A DNA stretch of 64,000 nucleotides from Desulfohalovibrio reitneri (GTDB lineage: Bacteria > Desulfobacterota > Desulfovibrionia > Desulfovibrionales > Desulfovibrionaceae). The notes under the pieces were generated by a model, which did no database searches, was not told the DNA's origin, and worked only from the letters and a program-made list of their open reading frames with translations. This document shows, one piece after another, positions 38,872 to 47,618 of this stretch. Every line of letters begins with the position of its first letter. Within the stretch, counting starts at the first letter, position 1. A program made the translations under genes and the position numbers. The stretch covers positions 728,670 through 792,669 of the forward strand of contig NZ_JOMJ01000004.1 of the NCBI RefSeq assembly GCF_000711295.1, written 5' to 3'.

Positions 38872-39410
38872 GTGAACTTCTCCCGCAAGTCGTCCACCAC
38901 GCTTTGGTACTTGTCATACAGCACGTCCCGGGCCACGTTGTGGTATTCGGCGAGCATGGAGTCCATTTCGTCCCGGCTGAAATAGTCCATGACTTGATGG
39001 AAGAAATCCCTGTCCTCGGTGCGGATGTGGCGGGGGTAAAGCCGCACCAGTTCACGGAGGGAGATGCGGATGTCCTCGAAGGCGAGTTCCGGCTCGTTGC
39101 CGAACGCCTTGGCCGAGGATCGCAGGCGGGAGACCAGCTCGCGGCCCAGTTTATGGTCTTCCTCCAGCCCGTTCATGATTTCCTTGTGCTTTGGGCTGAT
39201 ATCTTTCTTTTTCAATTCTCTGAACAGGATTCGCTCTTCCTTTCCGTGGTGCAGGGCATCGGCGTACACTGATAGGAAGTCGGCGCATTGCATGGCGAAA
39301 TGGATGTCGGGCTCGCCGCCGCAATCAAGCCGGTCGGCCTCCCTGCCGATGAGGTCGACCATCTGCTCGATGAGGCGGTGTTCCCACATGAGGGGGCCGA
39401 TCGGTTGCAT
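38868..39410 (-). CDS. hemerythrin HHE domain protein
   Basis: A 180-residue four-helix protein with WEHRLIEQMVDLI, ALHHGKEERILF, EEDHKLGRELVSRL and YPRHIRTEDRDFF, providing the His and Glu residues of a diiron site (HHE_cation binding). It is cytoplasmic. GGGAG precedes the ATG at 39410. Roles in the family include oxygen or NO sensing and iron-sulfur repair. Coupled to DUF488. Confidence 0.88.
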   Translation of the reverse strand: MQPIGPLMWEHRLIEQMVDLIGREADRLDCGGEPDIHFAMQCADFLSVYADALHHGKEERILFRELKKKDISPKHKEIMNGLEEDHKLGRELVSRLRSSAKAFGNEPELAFEDIRISLRELVRLYPRHIRTEDRDFFHQVMDYFSRDEMDSMLAEYHNVARDVLYDKYQSVVDDLREKFT

Positions 39411-39474
39411 GGTATCTCCCAGGTTGCGGTTCGACGGCATTTTCTTCCTTGTGCCTTCGGTTCAGGTTTTTTGA

Positions 39475-39549
39475 CAGGGGACGAGTAGGGGAGGTGTTGG
39501 TTACGTCCGGCTTACCCGATAGGTCCCCGAATCGCCCCCTTCTCTCCTT
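39475..39549 (+). repeat. dispersed G-rich/C-rich hairpin element, third copy
   Basis: The G-rich arm includes GGGG at 39477-39480 and 39488-39491. The C-rich arm includes ACCCG at 39514, CCCC at 39525-39528 and CCCCT at 39536, the last with the same 22-base spacing as other copies (CCCCT conserved, GTGG not). It sits in the divergent spacer between the hemerythrin and six-BON genes. Confidence 0.5.
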
Positions 39550-39615
39550 TCGCCGTTCGAACGACTGTGGCAGGAATGAAAATTGGTCCTGAATTCAACC
39601 GCAAGAGAGGGTTGC

Positions 39616-41091
39616 GTGCGCCACGCCATACTGTTCCCGCTCCTTGTTCTGCTTTCCGTTCCCGCCGCATCCCCGGCCTCCGGGGATGGCGGACTGCCGG
39701 ACGAACGCATCGCCCGGGCCGTGGAGCGCACGTTGGAGCGCGACCACGGCGTGGAGTCGCATTTGATGGATGTCTCGGTCCGCTCCGGAGTGGTCCGGGT
39801 CTCCGGCGTGGCCAACGACCTGCTCTCCAAGCACAGAGCCACGCGGGTCTCCCGGACCGTCAAGGGCGTGCGGACCGTTGTCAACACGGTGCGCGTTTCC
39901 CCGCTGCTTGGCCGTGAGGACGGCGAGATCCGTTCGGACGTTCTGCGGGTCCTGTCGGAGAATCCGGCCACCGAAGCCTTCGAGGTCGAGGTCGAGGTGA
40001 AGGATGGCCGGCTCGAACTGGAGGGCCGGGTGGAGTCTTGGCCCGAACGGCATATCGTGGAGCGCCTGGTGATGGATGTGGAGGGTGTCGGCTCCATTGA
40101 AAACGGCATCGAGGTGAAACCTGAGGTCAAGCGGTCTGACGAGGAAATAGCCGCTGACGTGCGCAGGGCCTTGAAGTGGAACCCCTGGGTTATGGAGGAA
40201 TCCATCGAGGTGGAGGTGGAAAACGGTGAAGTGGAGTTGACCGGCAGGGTCGGCAGCGCGGACGAGCGATACCGGGCGTACGAGGAAGCCCTGGTCACCG
40301 GCGTGACGTCTGTGGAGATGGAGGCGCTCATGGTGGACTGGCGTGGCGGAGAGCAACTGCGCCGGCAGCGGGAGGTCCCGCCCCGGTCGGATGACGCCGC
40401 CATCGAACGTGCCATTGCCGACGCCTTTTTTTTGGACCCAAGGCTTAAGTCGTTCTCCCCTGTCGCGGAATCCCGCGAGGGTGTGGTAATTCTGACCGGA
40501 ACCGTGGGCACTTTGGACGCCAAGCGGGCGGCGGAGCAGATCGCGCGCAATACGCGGGGGGTTTGGTCGGTGGAGAATCACATCCGCGTCCGGCCGCTGG
40601 ATCGCCCCGGCGGCGAGGAGCTGGCCGAACGGGTGCGGCGGGCTCTGGAAACGCAATCGCGCCTGGATCCGGGCGAGGTAACGGCCAAAGTCGAGGGCGG
40701 CATCGTGCGCCTGCGCGGCATTGTTGACACGGCCTATGAAAAAACGCTGGCCGAGGAGGCGATCGCCGGCCTCTCCGGCGTAATCGAGGTGCGCAACGCC
40801 ATCGAGGTGGCGGACGAAAGCGGAGACGCCGCCTTGGACTACGAATTGTTGAAAGACGTGCAATCGGAATTGTGGTGGGACCCGTATGTGGACAGCGAGG
40901 AAGTCGATGTTTCCGTTGAGGGCGGACGCGTGATCCTTCATGGCGAAGTCGACACCTGGCTGGAGTGCGAACTCGCGGAGGAAAACGCCTACCAGGCCGG
41001 AGCCGAAACCGTGGTCAATCGCGTCAAGGTTGAATCCGGCCCTGGTGTGCCCATTCCCGGTGTCTCCAACGCCACGGAACCCGTAAAGTGA
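39616..41091 (+). CDS. exported protein with six tandem BON domains
   Basis: A 491-residue protein with a signal peptide (RHAILFPLLVLLSVPAASPASG) followed by six BON repeats of about 75 residues each, starting near residues 25, 100, 170, 250, 325 and 400. Each shows the pattern D-x-x-I-x-x-x-V followed by V-x-x-G-x-V-x-L-x-G-x-V. BON domains bind lipid or polymer surfaces. The number of repeats is high compared with one to three in most BON proteins. GTG 39616 is chosen for its signal peptide and an AGAGAGGG site. The gene precedes ftsH by six bases. Confidence 0.82.
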   Translation: MRHAILFPLLVLLSVPAASPASGDGGLPDERIARAVERTLERDHGVESHLMDVSVRSGVVRVSGVANDLLSKHRATRVSRTVKGVRTVVNTVRVSPLLGREDGEIRSDVLRVLSENPATEAFEVEVEVKDGRLELEGRVESWPERHIVERLVMDVEGVGSIENGIEVKPEVKRSDEEIAADVRRALKWNPWVMEESIEVEVENGEVELTGRVGSADERYRAYEEALVTGVTSVEMEALMVDWRGGEQLRRQREVPPRSDDAAIERAIADAFFLDPRLKSFSPVAESREGVVILTGTVGTLDAKRAAEQIARNTRGVWSVENHIRVRPLDRPGGEELAERVRRALETQSRLDPGEVTAKVEGGIVRLRGIVDTAYEKTLAEEAIAGLSGVIEVRNAIEVADESGDAALDYELLKDVQSELWWDPYVDSEEVDVSVEGGRVILHGEVDTWLECELAEENAYQAGAETVVNRVKVESGPGVPIPGVSNATEPVK

Positions 41092-41097
41092 GGAAAA

Positions 41098-43011
41098 ATG
41101 GCTGATTTCAAGGGGAGGAAGACCCCCGGGCAGCAAGCCGCGGGCCCAGGGGGGTTCTGGAGGATTGTCCTCATTATTCTGGCCGCTTGGCTGGCCATGA
41201 ACCTGTTGACAGGGGGGAGGAACGAACCGCTCATCGACTACACCATGTTCCTGAACCAGGTGGAGCGGGGAAACGTGGAATCCGTGACCCTGGAGGGAAG
41301 AGAGGTCACGGGCGTGTTCAAGGAGCCGGTTCAGATTGGTGATGCTCCGGCGAACGGAGCCAAGCCCGCGAAAAACGAGCGCTTCACCACCCACGTGCCG
41401 GACTTCGGCGACGACGACCTGCTTTCCACCCTGCGGGAGCAGGGTGTCTCGGTGAAAACTCTCCCGGCCAGGGATCGGGGCTGGTTCTGGTACCTCGTCA
41501 TATCCTTCCTGCCGCTTCTGCTCATCGGCGGCCTGATTTACATGCAATACCGCCGCATGCAGGGCGGGGGTGGCGGCGGAATGTTCAACATCGGAAAGAG
41601 CAAGGCCCGCCGGGCGGAGCCGGAAAAGCAGAAGACAACCTTTGACGACGTGGCCGGGGCGAAGGGCCCCAAGAAGGAACTCGAGGAAATCATCAACTTC
41701 CTCAAGGACCCCTCGGCCGTGCGCAAGCTGGGCGGGGAGGTTCCACGGGGCATGCTCCTGGTCGGTCCGCCGGGCACTGGCAAGACGCTGCTGGCGCGCG
41801 CCGTGGCGGGAGAGGCCGGAGTGCCCTTCTACCACATCTCCGGCTCCGACTTCATGGAAATGTTCGTGGGCGTGGGCGCTTCGCGCGTGCGCGATCTGTT
41901 CAAGGAGGCCAAGAAGAACGCGCCGTCCATCGTCTTCATCGATGAACTGGATTCCATCGGCCGCCGCCGGGGAGCGGGCCTTGGAGGCGGGCACGACGAG
42001 CGCGAACAGACCCTCAACCAGCTTCTGAGCGAGCTGGACGGCTTCGAGCCCAACGAGGATGTCATCGTCATGTCCGCCACAAACCGTCCGGACATTCTGG
42101 ACCCGGCGCTGCTGCGTCCGGGCCGGTTTGACCGCCGGGTGAGCGTGCCCATGCCCTCGGTGGATGAGCGGGAGGAGATTCTCGACATCTACGTCCGCAA
42201 CAAGCCTCTGGCCGATGATGTGGACCTGCGGCGACTGGCCAGTTCCACACCCGGTTTCAGCGGTGCGGACTTGGAGAACATACTCAACGAGGCTGCCCTG
42301 CTGGCCGCACGGGCTGAGCGCGAGGAAATCGCCAACAAGGACATCGAGAACGCGCGGGACAAGGTCATGATGGGGCTGCAGCGCCACGGCCTGACCATGA
42401 CCGAGGAGGAGAAACGCATCGTGGCCTTCCACGAGGCGGGCCACGCCATGACCGCCGCTCTCCTGCCCAGGGCCGATCCGTTGCACAAGGTTTCCGTCAT
42501 CCCGCGCGCCCAGTCCATGGGCGTCACCCAGCAGTTTCCGGAGCGGGACCGCTACATCTATCGCAAGGAGTATATGCTGGACCGGTTGGCCGTGATGATG
42601 GGCGGCCGCGCCTCGGAAATGCTCGTCTTCGGCACGGCCACCAGCGGGGCGGGCAACGATCTCCAGCAGGCCTTCAAGCTGGCCCGCCGCATGGTCCTGA
42701 GCTGGGGCATGAGCGAGAAGTTCGCCCACATGGCCATGGGGGGACCCGAAGGGCAGGTGTTCCTGGGCGAGGAGATCGCCTCCCGCCGTGAGTACAGCGA
42801 CCAGACCGCCACGGAAGTGGATCTCGAGGTCAAATCCCTTCTGGACGAGGCATACCAGCGAGCGCGGGAGTGCATTGAGGACCATCGGGAAGAGCTGGAC
42901 AAGATAGTCGAGGAGCTGCTGGACCAGGAGGAGATTCCGGGCAAGAGAGTGCTGGATATCCTGGGGGTCGAGAAGCAGCCGCCCAAGGAGGCGGAGAGGC
43001 AAGATGCCTGA
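41098..43011 (+). CDS. ftsH: ATP-dependent zinc metalloprotease FtsH
   Basis: A 637-residue membrane protease. Two N-terminal membrane helices (about 18-36 and 127-147) flank a periplasmic domain; the AAA module has Walker A GPPGTGKT and Walker [11 protein letters not shown] with the second region of homology RPGRFDRRV; the zinc site is HEAGH near residue 445. It degrades misfolded membrane and cytosolic proteins. The C-terminal helical tail is short. It is likely a stress-island paralogue rather than the only FtsH. Overlaps the fpg-like gene by eight bases. Confidence 0.95.
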   Translation: MADFKGRKTPGQQAAGPGGFWRIVLIILAAWLAMNLLTGGRNEPLIDYTMFLNQVERGNVESVTLEGREVTGVFKEPVQIGDAPANGAKPAKNERFTTHVPDFGDDDLLSTLREQGVSVKTLPARDRGWFWYLVISFLPLLLIGGLIYMQYRRMQGGGGGGMFNIGKSKARRAEPEKQKTTFDDVAGAKGPKKELEEIINFLKDPSAVRKLGGEVPRGMLLVGPPGTGKTLLARAVAGEAGVPFYHISGSDFMEMFVGVGASRVRDLFKEAKKNAPSIVFIDELDSIGRRRGAGLGGGHDEREQTLNQLLSELDGFEPNEDVIVMSATNRPDILDPALLRPGRFDRRVSVPMPSVDEREEILDIYVRNKPLADDVDLRRLASSTPGFSGADLENILNEAALLAARAEREEIANKDIENARDKVMMGLQRHGLTMTEEEKRIVAFHEAGHAMTAALLPRADPLHKVSVIPRAQSMGVTQQFPERDRYIYRKEYMLDRLAVMMGGRASEMLVFGTATSGAGNDLQQAFKLARRMVLSWGMSEKFAHMAMGGPEGQVFLGEEIASRREYSDQTATEVDLEVKSLLDEAYQRARECIEDHREELDKIVEELLDQEEIPGKRVLDILGVEKQPPKEAERQDA

Positions 43012-43802
43012 ACTTCCCGATCTGCTCCATTTCAAGAAATACCTGGACGCCACCGCGTTGCATAAACGCATCGAGGATGTCCTGGTGCTTGACGAGGCCG
43101 TTCTGGAGGGGGTCTCCCCCTCCGGACTGGCCGAAGCGCTCACCGGGCGAAACCTGATGGAGAGCCGGGTTTGGGGCAAATACCTGTTCGCCGGGCTGGA
43201 CCAAGGCGGCTGGCTGGTGCTGCATTTCGGTATGACCGGCTTTTTGAGCTATCACAAGCAGCCTTCGGGCGACACGGACCACACCAAGTTGGTGCTGGTG
43301 CTTGAGAACGGGTACCGCCTGGTCTACGATTGCGCCCGCAGACTGGGGCGGATAGCCCTGACGGATGATCCCGGAGCTTTTGCCGAAAGCAAGGAACTGG
43401 GCATCGACGCCTTGTCCGACGACCTGACTCCAGGGCGTTTCGAAGAGTTGCTGCTGGGGCGCAGGGGGCGGCTGAAAAGCCTGCTGATGAACCAAAAGGT
43501 GTTGGCGGGCATCGGCAACGTCTATTCGGACGAGATTCTCTTTCAGGCCGGACTGCATCCCGACATGAAGGCGGGGGACGTCCAGGGCGAAACGGCGCGG
43601 AGGCTGTTGCGGGTCATGCGTCGGGTGCTGCGTGAGGCGGCGGAGCGGGGGGCGGACCCCGAGCGGTTTCCGGACACGTGGCTGACGCCGCGCAGAGAAG
43701 AGGGCGCGGACTGTCCCGGCGATTGTCCGGGAAAGGTCCGGCGGATCGTGATTTCGGGCAGGGGGGGCCTACCTCTGCCCGCAATGCCAGAAAGGGGCCT
43801 GA
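43004..43802 (+). pseudogene. Fpg/Nei-family DNA glycosylase with a +1 frameshift in a G7 run
   Basis: PELPD at the N-terminus (catalytic Pro2/Glu3), HFGMTG, NQKVLAGIGNVYSDE and the H2TH helices are intact. In the C-terminal zinc finger the frame breaks at seven G (43761-43767). Removing one G restores ISGRGAYLCPQCQKGA followed by a TGA at 43800-43802, a 265-residue protein with the CPGDC / CPQC finger. Without correction translation runs on into unrelated codons to 44710. Sequencing error, or phase variation of DNA repair, is possible. Excises oxidised bases. First gene to overlap ftsH. Confidence 0.85.
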
Positions 43803-43829
43803 TACCCGGCCCCAAGCAGGGAGTACCGG

Positions 43830-44468
43830 GTGGATCGGGGCGAGAAGATCAAGATCGTTTTTTTTCTGGCGGCCGTGGCCGTCCTGGCCCTGGCCATGGG
43901 CTATCTGTTTCTGACGTACGGTCCGGAGCAGACCTTGCGGTTTCTTGTGGATCAGGACAGCCACACGGCCTTGTTCGCGGTGCTGCTGGCCGTGCTGCCC
44001 GTGCTCGGCTTTCCCTTAAGCGTGCTGCTGCTCATGGCCGGGGTGAAGATGGGTTTTTGGTGGGGAATGGCGCTCTTCGCCGCCCTGGTCCCCCTGCACA
44101 TGCTCCTGACCCACCTGCTGACCCACACCTTCATAAGGGGGCCGCTGGAATACATCCTTGCCAAGTACTCCAAGGAAATGCCCCTTATAGCCCGCAAGCG
44201 AGCGATATTCTTCGTGGTCATCTTCACAGGGTTTCCGGGACTGCCCTACGCGGTCAAGAACTGCTTTCTCTCTCTCAGCAATATTCCCCTGCCTGTCTAT
44301 CTGTTGGCGGCCTGGCCCATGCACGTCGTGCTGGCGGCTCCTTTCGTGGGCGTGGGAGGCTCGGCCGCGCGTGCGGACTGGCGGCTGGGCCTGCTCTTCG
44401 CCGTTCTGCTGGTTGTGGTCTATTTTCTGGGCAGATGGCTCAAAGCCAAGTTCAGCAACGATTCTTGA
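43830..44468 (+). CDS. VTT/DedA-type membrane protein
   Basis: A 212-residue protein with about six hydrophobic segments: VFFLAAVAVLALAMGYLFL, HTALFAVLLAVLPVLGFPL (re-entrant-like), GFWWGMALFAALVPLHMLL, RAIFFVVIFTGFPGLPY, and the C-terminal VLLVVVYFLGRW. VTT (TVP38/DedA) proteins are lipid or polyprenyl-phosphate transporters. GTG 43830 has GGGAG upstream. It follows fpg by 27 bases. The last 17 bases overlap the convergent bacteriohemerythrin gene. Confidence 0.8.
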   Translation: MDRGEKIKIVFFLAAVAVLALAMGYLFLTYGPEQTLRFLVDQDSHTALFAVLLAVLPVLGFPLSVLLLMAGVKMGFWWGMALFAALVPLHMLLTHLLTHTFIRGPLEYILAKYSKEMPLIARKRAIFFVVIFTGFPGLPYAVKNCFLSLSNIPLPVYLLAAWPMHVVLAAPFVGVGGSAARADWRLGLLFAVLLVVVYFLGRWLKAKFSNDS

Positions 44469-44892
44469 TCCGGCTGGAGCGCAGGTGGGAGGCCATGGGC
44501 AGGTCGTGTCCCAGGATGTGGTTGATGAGCCACTCCCTGAGCAGGCAAAGCAGTTCGTCGGGGTCGATCGGCTTGCCTTCGTCGTTGAAAATGTTCAATT
44601 GCTCAACAATGCCGAGAATCTGGGCGTGCTCCCTGGCGTGTCTGGCCAGCTCCGGGTACCCGGCGGAGGCCATGATCCGTTCCTCGGCTCGGAAATGGTC
44701 GCGGGTGTAGACCCGCAGTCTGCGTAGAATCGGGTCCACCAGGTACGCTCCTTTGCCGGCGCGAACCGTCTCCAGCAGATCGTTGGCAAGCTGGATGAGT
44801 CCCTTGTGCTGTTCGTCGATTTCCGTATGCCCGGTGGACAGCTTTTCGTTCCATGCCAGGCTTGGAGCGCATCGCTTCTTGTCGCCGTTCAA
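44452..44892 (-). CDS. bacteriohemerythrin
   Basis: A 146-residue protein with LAWNEKLSTGHTEIDEQHKGLI, YTRDHFRAEERIM, RHAREHAQILG and INHILGHDLP, the complete set of His, Glu and Asp ligands for the diiron site in bacteriohemerythrins. It binds O2 and probably buffers it for a microaerobic or O2-sensitive cell. Gene order suggests an O2 or NO-responsive role next to the NarX-like kinase, whose stop overlaps its start by four bases (44889-44892). Confidence 0.92.
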   Translation of the reverse strand: MNGDKKRCAPSLAWNEKLSTGHTEIDEQHKGLIQLANDLLETVRAGKGAYLVDPILRRLRVYTRDHFRAEERIMASAGYPELARHAREHAQILGIVEQLNIFNDEGKPIDPDELLCLLREWLINHILGHDLPMASHLRSSRIKNRC

Positions 44893-46061
44893 TGGTCGAC
44901 CTCGTTTTGCTTCGCGGGCATTACGGCGTTGATTTCCACTCCTCCCCGATTCATTTCCCGCACGAGCAGGTAGCCGGACACCAACTCCAAACGCTCGCGC
45001 ATGGTTTCCAGTCCGAGACTGGCCGGGGACTCGCGCGGATCGAAACCGGAGCCGTTGTCCCGGATTGTCAGGAGAATTTCGCCTCCCTTCTCTTGCAATG
45101 AAATGTCGATCTCGTCCGCGTCGCTGTGCCGCCGGATATTGTTCAAGGCCTCCTGGAGCACGCGAAAGAGAACAATCTTCCGCGTATCGTCGAGGTTCTT
45201 GTCGTCAAAGGACGTGTCGTTCGAAATCATCACGTCGCCGTCCAGGTCGTTCACATATTCGCGCACCAGGTAGTTGATGGCCGCGGAAAGGCCCAGATCG
45301 TCGAGATGCGTCGGACGCAGGCCCATGACGATGCGGCGTGTTTCCGCCATGCATTCCCTGGCCGAGGTGATGGCGTGCCGGAGCAGCTCGCGTCCGGCGG
45401 GTGAGAGCGTGTTGCTCTGATCCACCAACGCGGCCTCCAGGTTCAGGGTCAGGGCGGAGAGGTTCTGGGCCACGGAGTCGTGCAAGTCCCGGGCGATCCG
45501 CATGCGCTCGTCTTCCTGGGCGTAGAGCGCTTTGGCGGTAAGCCGCTTGAGGTCGGCGTCCCGCTTTACCCGCTCCGTGATGTCGCTGATCCGGAGGGCA
45601 AGCAGGGAGGTGCGACCGGTTCGGCACGGGATAGGAACCACCTCCGCCTGGATCCACTTCACTTCTCGTTTGGTGTTGATGATGCGGAAGCAAAAATCCC
45701 TAGGGGCTGCGACACGGATATCTTCAGCCTCAAGGTCTCCCCGGTCTTCCGGGTGAACGAACTCCGCAAGGTGTTTCCAATGCAAGGGGAATCGCTTTCG
45801 CGAAAATCCGAGAAGATCCCAGAGTCCTGGCGAGGCGTGCACCAGCTCCCCCCTCTCCGGATCAAACAGGAGGAACATACCGTGGAGGCCGTCTAGCACT
45901 CGGCGCAGCCGCCGCAGACAACTTCGTATCTTTCGTTCCGAAGGAAGTGGCCCGGCCGAGGCGCTTCCGGTGGGAATACCGGCGAAGCGGGGGCGTTTGC
46001 GGTTTAGGCGCCCAACAGGGGGGAAGCGCCGCTTTAGCGACCGTTTTCGTAGCAGCGCCAC
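44889..46061 (-). CDS. PAS sensor histidine kinase of the NarX/HisKA_3 type
   Basis: A protein of up to 390 residues. A PAS domain at about 45-170 (FDPERGELVHASPGLWDLLGF, then CFRIINTKREVKWIQAE) is followed by HisKA_3 with the phosphoacceptor in ARDLHDSVAQNLSAL and HATPase (LFRVLQEALNNIRRHSDA, DNGSGFD). No membrane segment, so cytosolic. Its first 28 bases lie inside the 3' end of the response-regulator gene, so the true start could be a little later. Pairs with the NarL-type regulator upstream and is coupled to bacteriohemerythrin downstream. Confidence 0.88.
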   Translation of the reverse strand: MALLRKRSLKRRFPPVGRLNRKRPRFAGIPTGSASAGPLPSERKIRSCLRRLRRVLDGLHGMFLLFDPERGELVHASPGLWDLLGFSRKRFPLHWKHLAEFVHPEDRGDLEAEDIRVAAPRDFCFRIINTKREVKWIQAEVVPIPCRTGRTSLLALRISDITERVKRDADLKRLTAKALYAQEDERMRIARDLHDSVAQNLSALTLNLEAALVDQSNTLSPAGRELLRHAITSARECMAETRRIVMGLRPTHLDDLGLSAAINYLVREYVNDLDGDVMISNDTSFDDKNLDDTRKIVLFRVLQEALNNIRRHSDADEIDISLQEKGGEILLTIRDNGSGFDPRESPASLGLETMRERLELVSGYLLVREMNRGGVEINAVMPAKQNEVDH

Positions 46062-46684
46062 GCCTTGGGGATGTCCCGAACGCTTTGCAGGTTGAATTTC
46101 CTGACGATATTGCTCTTGTGCTTTTCCACCGTCTTGACGCTGATGTGCAGTCGTCCCGCCAATTCCTTGTTACGCAGACCCCTCCCTGCCAGTCGGAAAA
46201 CCTCCAGTTCCCGCTCGCTGAGAGTCTCGATTGGGTCGCTGTTTCCGGGGCCGTACCTGGACTGCAGGAACATGGAAACCACCGTGTCCGCGATGCCGGG
46301 AGCCAGGAATATCTGCCCCCGGTACACGGTGCGTACGGCCTGGTGCAGGGACTCGGTATCCAGGTCCTTGAGTACGTAGCCCAGAGCGCCCGCGTCCAGC
46401 GCGGAGGTGATGTACTCGTCCGCGGCGTGGACGGTCAGGGCCAGCACTTTGGCATCCGGCGAAGCCCCGCGAATGGCCCGGGTGGCCTCAACGCCCCCGA
46501 TGCCCGGCATGGACAGGTCCATAAGTGTAACGTCCGGATTGAGTTCCTTGTGCTTGGCTATGGCTTCACGGCCGTTGGCCGCCTCACCGATGACGTCGAA
46601 CTCCAGAGAACGCTGAAAGAGGGATTTGAGTCCCTCCCGCACCATGAGATGGTCGTCTACTATGAGGAGCGTAATCGGAGGCAT
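46034..46684 (-). CDS. NarL/FixJ-type response regulator
   Basis: A 216-residue protein: receiver with LLIVDDHLMVREGL, phosphoacceptor in DVTLMDLSMPGIGG, and Thr/Lys positions LALTVHA and GYVLKDLD; C-terminal LuxR helix-turn-helix with LSERELEVFRLAGRGLRNKELAG and VKTVEKHKSNIVRKF. It is the partner of the kinase at 44889. First gene of the minus-strand group of three. Confidence 0.93.
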   Translation of the reverse strand: MPPITLLIVDDHLMVREGLKSLFQRSLEFDVIGEAANGREAIAKHKELNPDVTLMDLSMPGIGGVEATRAIRGASPDAKVLALTVHAADEYITSALDAGALGYVLKDLDTESLHQAVRTVYRGQIFLAPGIADTVVSMFLQSRYGPGNSDPIETLSERELEVFRLAGRGLRNKELAGRLHISVKTVEKHKSNIVRKFNLQSVRDIPKAWRCYENGR

Positions 46685-46764
46685 GACGGTTACTCTTCAA
46701 ATATCTCATATGGAATGTACCTTCAAGCCTGGGGTATGCCCATTATTATTTTTCATGGTTGCTT

Positions 46765-46781
46765 GCCCCTTGGCAAGGGGC
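46765..46781. other. perfect short hairpin in the 262-base spacer upstream of the CII-like gene
   Basis: The stem GCCCCTT/AAGGGGC encloses GGC. The spacer 46685-46946 must hold promoters for the divergent NarL-like regulator and the CII-like gene. No clear core promoter was recognised, and no T-run follows the hairpin, so it is not a standard terminator. Confidence 0.4.
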
Positions 46782-46946
46782 GCCGCATTCTTTCCCTACC
46801 GTCCGCCCGGGTTCCCCCATGAAAATATCAGGGCCCTCCCCAATATGCCTCCTCCGAAAAATCGAGATAATGCACCAATGGCTGTGAGAAACGCCTCCTC
46901 AAAAGGCCGGGGGGCTCAGGCAGATGGACGTTTTCAGGAGGGAAGC

Positions 46947-47225
46947 ATGAAGGACACCATCACCAGCATCATTCACCAGCACCTTGTGGAAAGGCACCGG
47001 GGCAAGGCCCGGACCATCGCCGCCAAGATCGGCAAACCCTACCCCACGCTCATGCGCGAGTTGAACCCTTGGGACCAGGGAGCCAAACTTGGAGCGGACA
47101 CGTTCGTGGAGATTCTCAAACAGACCCGTGACGCGGATACTCTGGCCTACATCGCAAAGGAGCTTGGTTATTCCATCAGCCCGCTGGAGCAGAGCGATGA
47201 AACCTGCATCTCGCAGCGCGGGTAA
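46947..47225 (+). CDS. phage CII-like (CP76-type) regulatory protein
   Basis: A 92-residue protein resembling the Phage_CP76/CII-type HTH family: KARTIAAKIGKPYPTLMRELNPWDQGAKL, followed by TFVEILKQTRDADTLAYIAKELGY. These features fit a small tetrameric DNA-binding regulator. GGAGGGAAGC precedes the ATG at 46947. No other phage gene lies nearby, so it is a recruited regulator. The CheY-like gene follows 15 bases downstream. Confidence 0.7.
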   Translation: MKDTITSIIHQHLVERHRGKARTIAAKIGKPYPTLMRELNPWDQGAKLGADTFVEILKQTRDADTLAYIAKELGYSISPLEQSDETCISQRG

Positions 47226-47240
47226 ATGGAAGGGGGGAGC

Positions 47241-47618
47241 ATGCGCCGAATTCTTATCGTCGATGACCATCGGGAGGTCCGCAAATTGGTGGACACCACG
47301 CTCTCCGGCAGCGGGTGCGAGGTGATTCAGGCCGACAACGGGGCCAGCGCGGTGGAGATCGCCAGACGCGACCAACCCGGGGTCATTCTCATGGACGCCA
47401 TGATGCCGGGCAAGCTTGACGGCTATGAAGCCACGCGTCTCATCAAGGGCAATCCCGAGACCAACGGGTGCACCATCATCATGCTGACGGCGAGGGGGCA
47501 ACTGTCGGACAAGGAGGAAGGGGCCAAGGCGGGGGCGGACTACTACATGATCAAGCCTTTCAGTCCACTGGAGTTGTTGCAGCGGGTGGAGACCATATTC
47601 CGCGAGGCCGAGTCGTGA
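47241..47618 (+). CDS. single-domain response regulator (CheY-like)
   Basis: A 125-residue receiver with ILIVDDHREVRKL, the phosphoacceptor in GVILMDAMMPGKLDG, and the Thr/Lys positions MLTARG and MIKPF. No output domain. GGGGGGAG precedes the ATG at 47241. Its stop overlaps the start of the next kinase gene (TGATG). It could be the receiver of a phosphorelay with the kinases that follow. Confidence 0.9.
   Translation: MRRILIVDDHREVRKLVDTTLSGSGCEVIQADNGASAVEIARRDQPGVILMDAMMPGKLDGYEATRLIKGNPETNGCTIIMLTARGQLSDKEEGAKAGADYYMIKPFSPLELLQRVETIFREAES

Noticed and set aside
43803..44710. Long readthrough product of the fpg-like gene
   Set aside because: The extension after the G7 run is an antisense-like frame over the VTT gene with no family features; the restored frame ends at 43802.
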